The notes below the pieces were generated by a model, which searched no databases, had not been told where the DNA came from, and saw nothing but the letters and a program-made list of their open reading frames with translations. A stretch of DNA of 47,225 bases from Gracilimonas sp040877545 (GTDB lineage: Bacteria > Bacteroidota > Rhodothermia > Balneolales > Balneolaceae): contig JBBDNN010000108.1 in the NCBI GenBank assembly GCA_040877545.1, positions 1 to 47,225 of the forward strand, read 5' to 3'. This document shows positions 43,524 to 47,225 of this stretch, piece after piece; positions within the stretch are counted from its first letter, which is position 1, and the number at the start of each line of letters is the position of its first letter. The position numbers were made by a program, and so were the translations under genes.

Positions 43524-46442
43524 GTGATTTTTCCATTGCATAGAATAGTTTCCTTAATAATACTTTTGACGATAATAAAATCCCTTTCCCTGTTTGGGCA
43601 GGGATTTTCTTTTCATACCTACTATCCGCCGGAAGTTTATGGCGAACACCCGCAAAACTGGGTGGCAGAAAAGGATACGAATGGTTTTATATACTTTGGA
43701 AACGGAGACGGCTTTTTAAGTTTTAATGGAGTGGATTGGGAACTCAGGCATATAGGAGAAACCGGAAGAGCACAATCACTATTCAAGACAAAAAACGGGC
43801 AGATGTTTGTTAATGGGCATTCGGATTTTGGAGTGATTGCCCCCGATTCCATGCGCCGAATTAACTACCAATCTCTTTCCGAGCAATTTTACAGCCCCAA
43901 TGAACCTCAACCTTATATTTGGGAGGTATATGAAGTTGAAGGACGGTTGTATAATCGTCATAGTCGAGGGATAGCCATTTACGATCCTGTTCAACATACA
44001 TTAAAAGATTATCCTCCACCGGTTGATATTGATTATTTATCAAACTCTTTACAAATAGGAGATACCATAATTGTAGATTCCAATTTGGGGCTATTTGCTT
44101 TTCATGATAGTAGCTATTCGAAAATTGAAGGGTCGGATTTTTTTGCGACTCAAAGACTTCAATTTGCGACTCAACTGGATGAAAAAAAATATCTGTTAGG
44201 CAGTACAAATGATGAGAGACCTTATATATTCAGGGAAAGTTTTTTGCATATTTTTGACGGGGAAAATATTAAGCCATTTGTATCAGAAGCTGATGAATAC
44301 CTCGATCAGCACTCTTTATTCAGGGGGATCAGGATTAATGAAGAACAAATCGCCATTGCTACTCTTACAGGAGGGGTGGTATTTATAAATACTGAAGGGA
44401 AGTTGCTGAAGATATTCACAGAACGCACTGGTTTGCATGCTAATGAAGTATATAACCTGTATGTAGATCAGGAAAATATTCTCTGGCTGATGTTGTCGGA
44501 AGGAATTCAGAAGCTGGATTTGAATGAGTCTGTAATGAATTATCCTGAATCCTCTGGTATAGAAGATGTCGTGTGGGATATTACAGTAAACGAAAAAGAT
44601 GTTTACGTCCAGACACTGGATGGTTTGTATATGAATATTCCTTTAAGACCTGAAAATATTGATCATTTTGAAAAAGTAGATTTTAAAAAAAATATTCAGG
44701 GTTCAGTTACATGGAACGGCATGATGTATGTTTATGGATATGATGGCATATTTACTCTTCAAAAAAATGGGCACGTAACTCAAATATATAATGCACCAAT
44801 TTCAACAGTTGCAGAAACTAATTCGGGTGAAAGAAATCTCACATTTTTAGCTCCAGGCAAGAAAATTACTTTAGACGGTAAAAATATTAGTGTAGAAACT
44901 TTAGGCACAGACGACAGACCTGGTAACTCTGTCTGGTTTCAGGACAAGCTTTTTTTCGTGACTGGATCTTCCCGGATCTATAAAACCGGAGAGCTGGAAG
45001 TGGAACCTGTGCCTATCAGGTATGACACTACTCAACACTTTAGAATCAATAGGATTGGAGTAATAAACAATGGCCTGTTTATAGGGGTTGAAGGTTCCGG
45101 TGAAAATTCTGGTTTGTACGAATATGATATTTCACAGGCTATTTTTACCAAAAGTGATTTTTTAAGAAATCATCCTGATTTCAACGATAAACAGATCTTT
45201 AATTTTCTGCAATGTTCAGATTCCGAAACATGGTTTATTGCAAATATGCAGCTGATAAAAGTAATTCATGAATCAGGCGAATGGATAGCCCAGAATTCTC
45301 CCTACCAGTTAGCGGGTAAAAAACCTATTTATTCTATGGCATGTGGAATGGAAGGGGTGTGGCTTGGGGGCACAAAGACCTTAACTCATATATCTAATTC
45401 TGATTGGAACTACAAAACCGATTTTAAAACCAATATCACTGGAATTTTCGCTCGGAATGATTCTCTCATCTACGGAGGATTTGGTGAACCGCTTAAGCAT
45501 ATCGTTCTTCCCTATACTGATAACGAACTCCGTTTCACCTACGCCGCCGCCAGCTTTATTGATCCTGAACGAAATAATTATCAGGTAAAACTGGAAGGCT
45601 TTGACAATAACTGGAGTGAGTGGAATGCAGAGACGCAAAAAGATTATACTAATATTCCTGAAGGCTCCTATACTTTCAAGGTACGCAGCAAAAATGTGTA
45701 CGAAGTTGCCGGAATTACCGACAGTATTTCATTCACTATTCTTCCACCCTGGTACCGTACCTGGTGGGCGTATTTGTTGTATACAATCACTATTGCGGGA
45801 ATATTTTATGTTGCGTATATAATTCGTGTCAACCAAATTCTGAAGGTCTACCGCATTCGTAATAGTATAGCCAGTGATCTTCATGATGAAGTAAGTGCCA
45901 CACTAAGCAGCATTAGCTATTTTGCCCAGGCTATCAAAAGTGATTCCATAAAAGGAGACAAAAATCGATTTGTAACCCTGATCTCAGATAGTGCGGGGGA
46001 TGCCAAAGAAAAAATTTCCGATATCGTATGGGCTATAAATCCCGAACATGATGACTGGCCTTCGTTTCTTTCCAAATGCCGCCGTTTTGCCTCCGATCTG
46101 CTGGAAAGCAAAGACATGAAATACAGCCTCAAAATAGTGGAAAATGTACCAGGTACCCTGGATATGAGGCTACGTCAGCATTTGTGGCTCATTTACAAAG
46201 AAATGGTAACAAACGCAGTTCGGCATTCACAAGCAAAACAGTTGGATGTAATAATGAGCTATAAACATGGCACCCTCAAACTGGTAGTTCAGGATGATGG
46301 AAAAGGTATGGATATAGATAAAGTTAAAAAGGGAAATGGATTAGTGAATATTCATCAAAGAGCGGACCAGGTAAATGGGAACATCTCTTTAACATCCGAC
46401 ATCGGCTTTGGCACACGGTGGGTCCTCAAAATCTCTTTGTAA
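43524..46442 (+). CDS. Hybrid-like propeller sensor histidine kinase (HisKA_3 type)
   Basis: A 972-residue membrane kinase. The GTG at 43524 gives a signal peptide to about residue 25. Residues about 25-660 are two-component-regulator propeller repeats (for example LHANEVYNLYVDQENILWLM, core NEVYNLYVDQENILWL), then a Y_Y_Y domain at about 665-742 (YQVKLEGFDNNWSEWN), a membrane helix near 745-765, a DHp domain with SDLHDEVSATLSSISYF (H787), and a HATPase with EMVTNAVRHSQA and DDGKGMD. It has no receiver, unlike true hybrid kinases. Its partner should be the regulator at 46526. The kinase half is a paralogue of the TPR-kinase at 39780. Confidence 0.88.
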   Translation: MIFPLHRIVSLIILLTIIKSLSLFGQGFSFHTYYPPEVYGEHPQNWVAEKDTNGFIYFGNGDGFLSFNGVDWELRHIGETGRAQSLFKTKNGQMFVNGHSDFGVIAPDSMRRINYQSLSEQFYSPNEPQPYIWEVYEVEGRLYNRHSRGIAIYDPVQHTLKDYPPPVDIDYLSNSLQIGDTIIVDSNLGLFAFHDSSYSKIEGSDFFATQRLQFATQLDEKKYLLGSTNDERPYIFRESFLHIFDGENIKPFVSEADEYLDQHSLFRGIRINEEQIAIATLTGGVVFINTEGKLLKIFTERTGLHANEVYNLYVDQENILWLMLSEGIQKLDLNESVMNYPESSGIEDVVWDITVNEKDVYVQTLDGLYMNIPLRPENIDHFEKVDFKKNIQGSVTWNGMMYVYGYDGIFTLQKNGHVTQIYNAPISTVAETNSGERNLTFLAPGKKITLDGKNISVETLGTDDRPGNSVWFQDKLFFVTGSSRIYKTGELEVEPVPIRYDTTQHFRINRIGVINNGLFIGVEGSGENSGLYEYDISQAIFTKSDFLRNHPDFNDKQIFNFLQCSDSETWFIANMQLIKVIHESGEWIAQNSPYQLAGKKPIYSMACGMEGVWLGGTKTLTHISNSDWNYKTDFKTNITGIFARNDSLIYGGFGEPLKHIVLPYTDNELRFTYAAASFIDPERNNYQVKLEGFDNNWSEWNAETQKDYTNIPEGSYTFKVRSKNVYEVAGITDSISFTILPPWYRTWWAYLLYTITIAGIFYVAYIIRVNQILKVYRIRNSIASDLHDEVSATLSSISYFAQAIKSDSIKGDKNRFVTLISDSAGDAKEKISDIVWAINPEHDDWPSFLSKCRRFASDLLESKDMKYSLKIVENVPGTLDMRLRQHLWLIYKEMVTNAVRHSQAKQLDVIMSYKHGTLKLVVQDDGKGMDIDKVKKGNGLVNIHQRADQVNGNISLTSDIGFGTRWVLKISL

Positions 46443-46449
46443 AATCATA

Positions 46450-46467
46450 ACCGCATAAGGATGCGGT
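46450..46467. promoter_or_regulatory. 7-4-7 dyad operator candidate 6
   Basis: ACCGCAT-AAGG-ATGCGGT, a perfect inverted repeat followed by GC, eight bases after the kinase stop and 58 bases before the response-regulator start. It suggests autoregulation. Confidence 0.62.
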
Positions 46468-46525
46468 GCTAAAAAATTATTAACCTTATATATTCAGAAA
46501 AACAAAAACTTATAGACCAGATCAA

Positions 46526-47167
46526 GTGATAAAAGTAGGTATAATAGAAGATAACAAGTATATGCGAGAAGGCTGGCAAACCTTTATTGATTATGAAAAA
46601 GATTTATGTGTATTAGGAAGTTTTGGTTCCTGCGAAGATGCATTTGAATCGGTGGAGATAAATAAAATCAACCTGCTTATAATGGATATTGGCTTACCGG
46701 GTATGAGCGGGATTGAGGGAGTTAAATATGTACGCGAACACCATCCTGACATCCACGTAATTATGGCTACCGTTTTTGATGATGATGAATATATTTTTGA
46801 AGCATTAAAAGCAGGAGCCGTTGGTTACATGATGAAAAAAATGACTCCGGATGAATTGGTAGCAGCTATTCGGGATGCACATGACGGCGGCTCACCTATC
46901 ACACCAAATATTGCCCGTAAAGTTATCAATACATTTCATGCAGCAGGTATTCTCACTGATGAATTGAACGAGCGTGAACTGCAAATTTTACAGGAATTGG
47001 CAACAGGGCGTTCGTATGCGGCAATTGGTAAAAAAATATTTTTATCGGTAGATGGGGTTCGTCATCACATCCGAAAAATCTATAAAAAACTAGAAGTTCA
47101 TTCACGTTCTGAAGCCATAGCTAAAGGAATCGCAAAAAAGATGATCGACCCTGATAAGGATGCATGA
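46526..47167 (+). CDS. NarL-family response regulator
   Basis: A 213-residue regulator. Receiver at about 1-125 with E8/D9, phospho-acceptor D54 (LIMDIGLPG) and the MMKKMTP lysine region. A LuxR HTH at about 150-210: LNERELQILQELATG, SYAAIGKKIFLSVDGVRHH with recognition helix SVDGVRHHIRKIYKKLEV. The GTG start aligns with the ATG of the related regulator at 41829 (both begin M-I-K). It is the likely partner of the propeller kinase just upstream. Its recognition helix is nearly the same as in the frameshifted regulator, so both would read the same DNA sites; it may now serve both kinases. Confidence 0.92.
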   Translation: MIKVGIIEDNKYMREGWQTFIDYEKDLCVLGSFGSCEDAFESVEINKINLLIMDIGLPGMSGIEGVKYVREHHPDIHVIMATVFDDDEYIFEALKAGAVGYMMKKMTPDELVAAIRDAHDGGSPITPNIARKVINTFHAAGILTDELNERELQILQELATGRSYAAIGKKIFLSVDGVRHHIRKIYKKLEVHSRSEAIAKGIAKKMIDPDKDA

Positions 47168-47225
47168 ATGCCTAGTGTTATGTCAATGGTACATTGTCGG
47201 GTAGAATACCACCAGATGGTTTGGG

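Noticed and set aside
1..47225. CRISPR arrays, insertion sequences, phage or rRNA/tRNA genes
   Set aside because: No regular repeat-spacer pattern, transposase motif, phage gene or RNA gene was recognised on either strand.

Overview
The window reads as a chromosomal piece of an AT-rich member of the Bacteroidota/Balneolota group, most likely a Balneolales (Balneolaceae-like) bacterium. This is inference from gene content: a DUF5103/T9SS-plug-like protein, an OstA-like LptA plus lipoprotein LptC, a TamB-RNase R operon, a very short COX24/AURKAIP1-type basic protein, amidohydrolase triplets, weak Shine-Dalgarno use and frequent TTG/GTG starts. No rRNA, tRNA, CRISPR array, transposase or phage gene was seen.

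The first 34.6 kb are mostly housekeeping. A 5'-truncated RimI-like acetyltransferase and a secreted M28 peptidase converge on a glutamate-cysteine ligase/CBS fusion. A minus-strand operon follows (alanine symporter, upp, lptC, ostA), then HU and the 30-residue basic protein. A six-gene plus-strand operon comes next: rqcH-like NFACT, aroK, aroB, tamB, rnr and a metallopeptidase/propeller/beta-barrel protein. It converges on a minus-strand operon (ccmB, holB, dapF, DUF5103 lipoprotein). A small stress-type cluster (YtxH, Lmo0937-like, a 45-residue peptide, a DUF2959-like lipoprotein) precedes an operon of three secreted amidohydrolase-fold proteins, only the middle of which keeps the HxH metal motif.

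From about 34.6 kb onward the window is regulatory and accessory. A nested palindromic element is followed by four short LuxR-type HTH genes arranged A-B-A'-B'. Next come a 39-residue secreted peptide, a DUF2135 lipoprotein and two paralogous two-component systems. The two kinases have unrelated sensor halves (TPR versus propeller/Y_Y_Y) on closely related kinase halves. Their regulators have near-identical recognition helices, but the first is broken by a single extra T.

The main finding is a cis-regulatory network laid over this second half. Six copies of a 7-4-7 dyad (consensus ACCRCAT-N4-ATGYGGTGC) lie only in intergenic DNA between 37.2 and 46.5 kb, ahead of the peptide, the lipoprotein, a hypothetical secreted protein and both response regulators. 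Two copies of a two-hairpin RNA module have conserved loops and compensatory stem changes; both lie downstream of a dyad. I infer a self-regulating NarL/LuxR-type envelope-sensing regulon with secreted and possibly RNA outputs. None of this has been tested.
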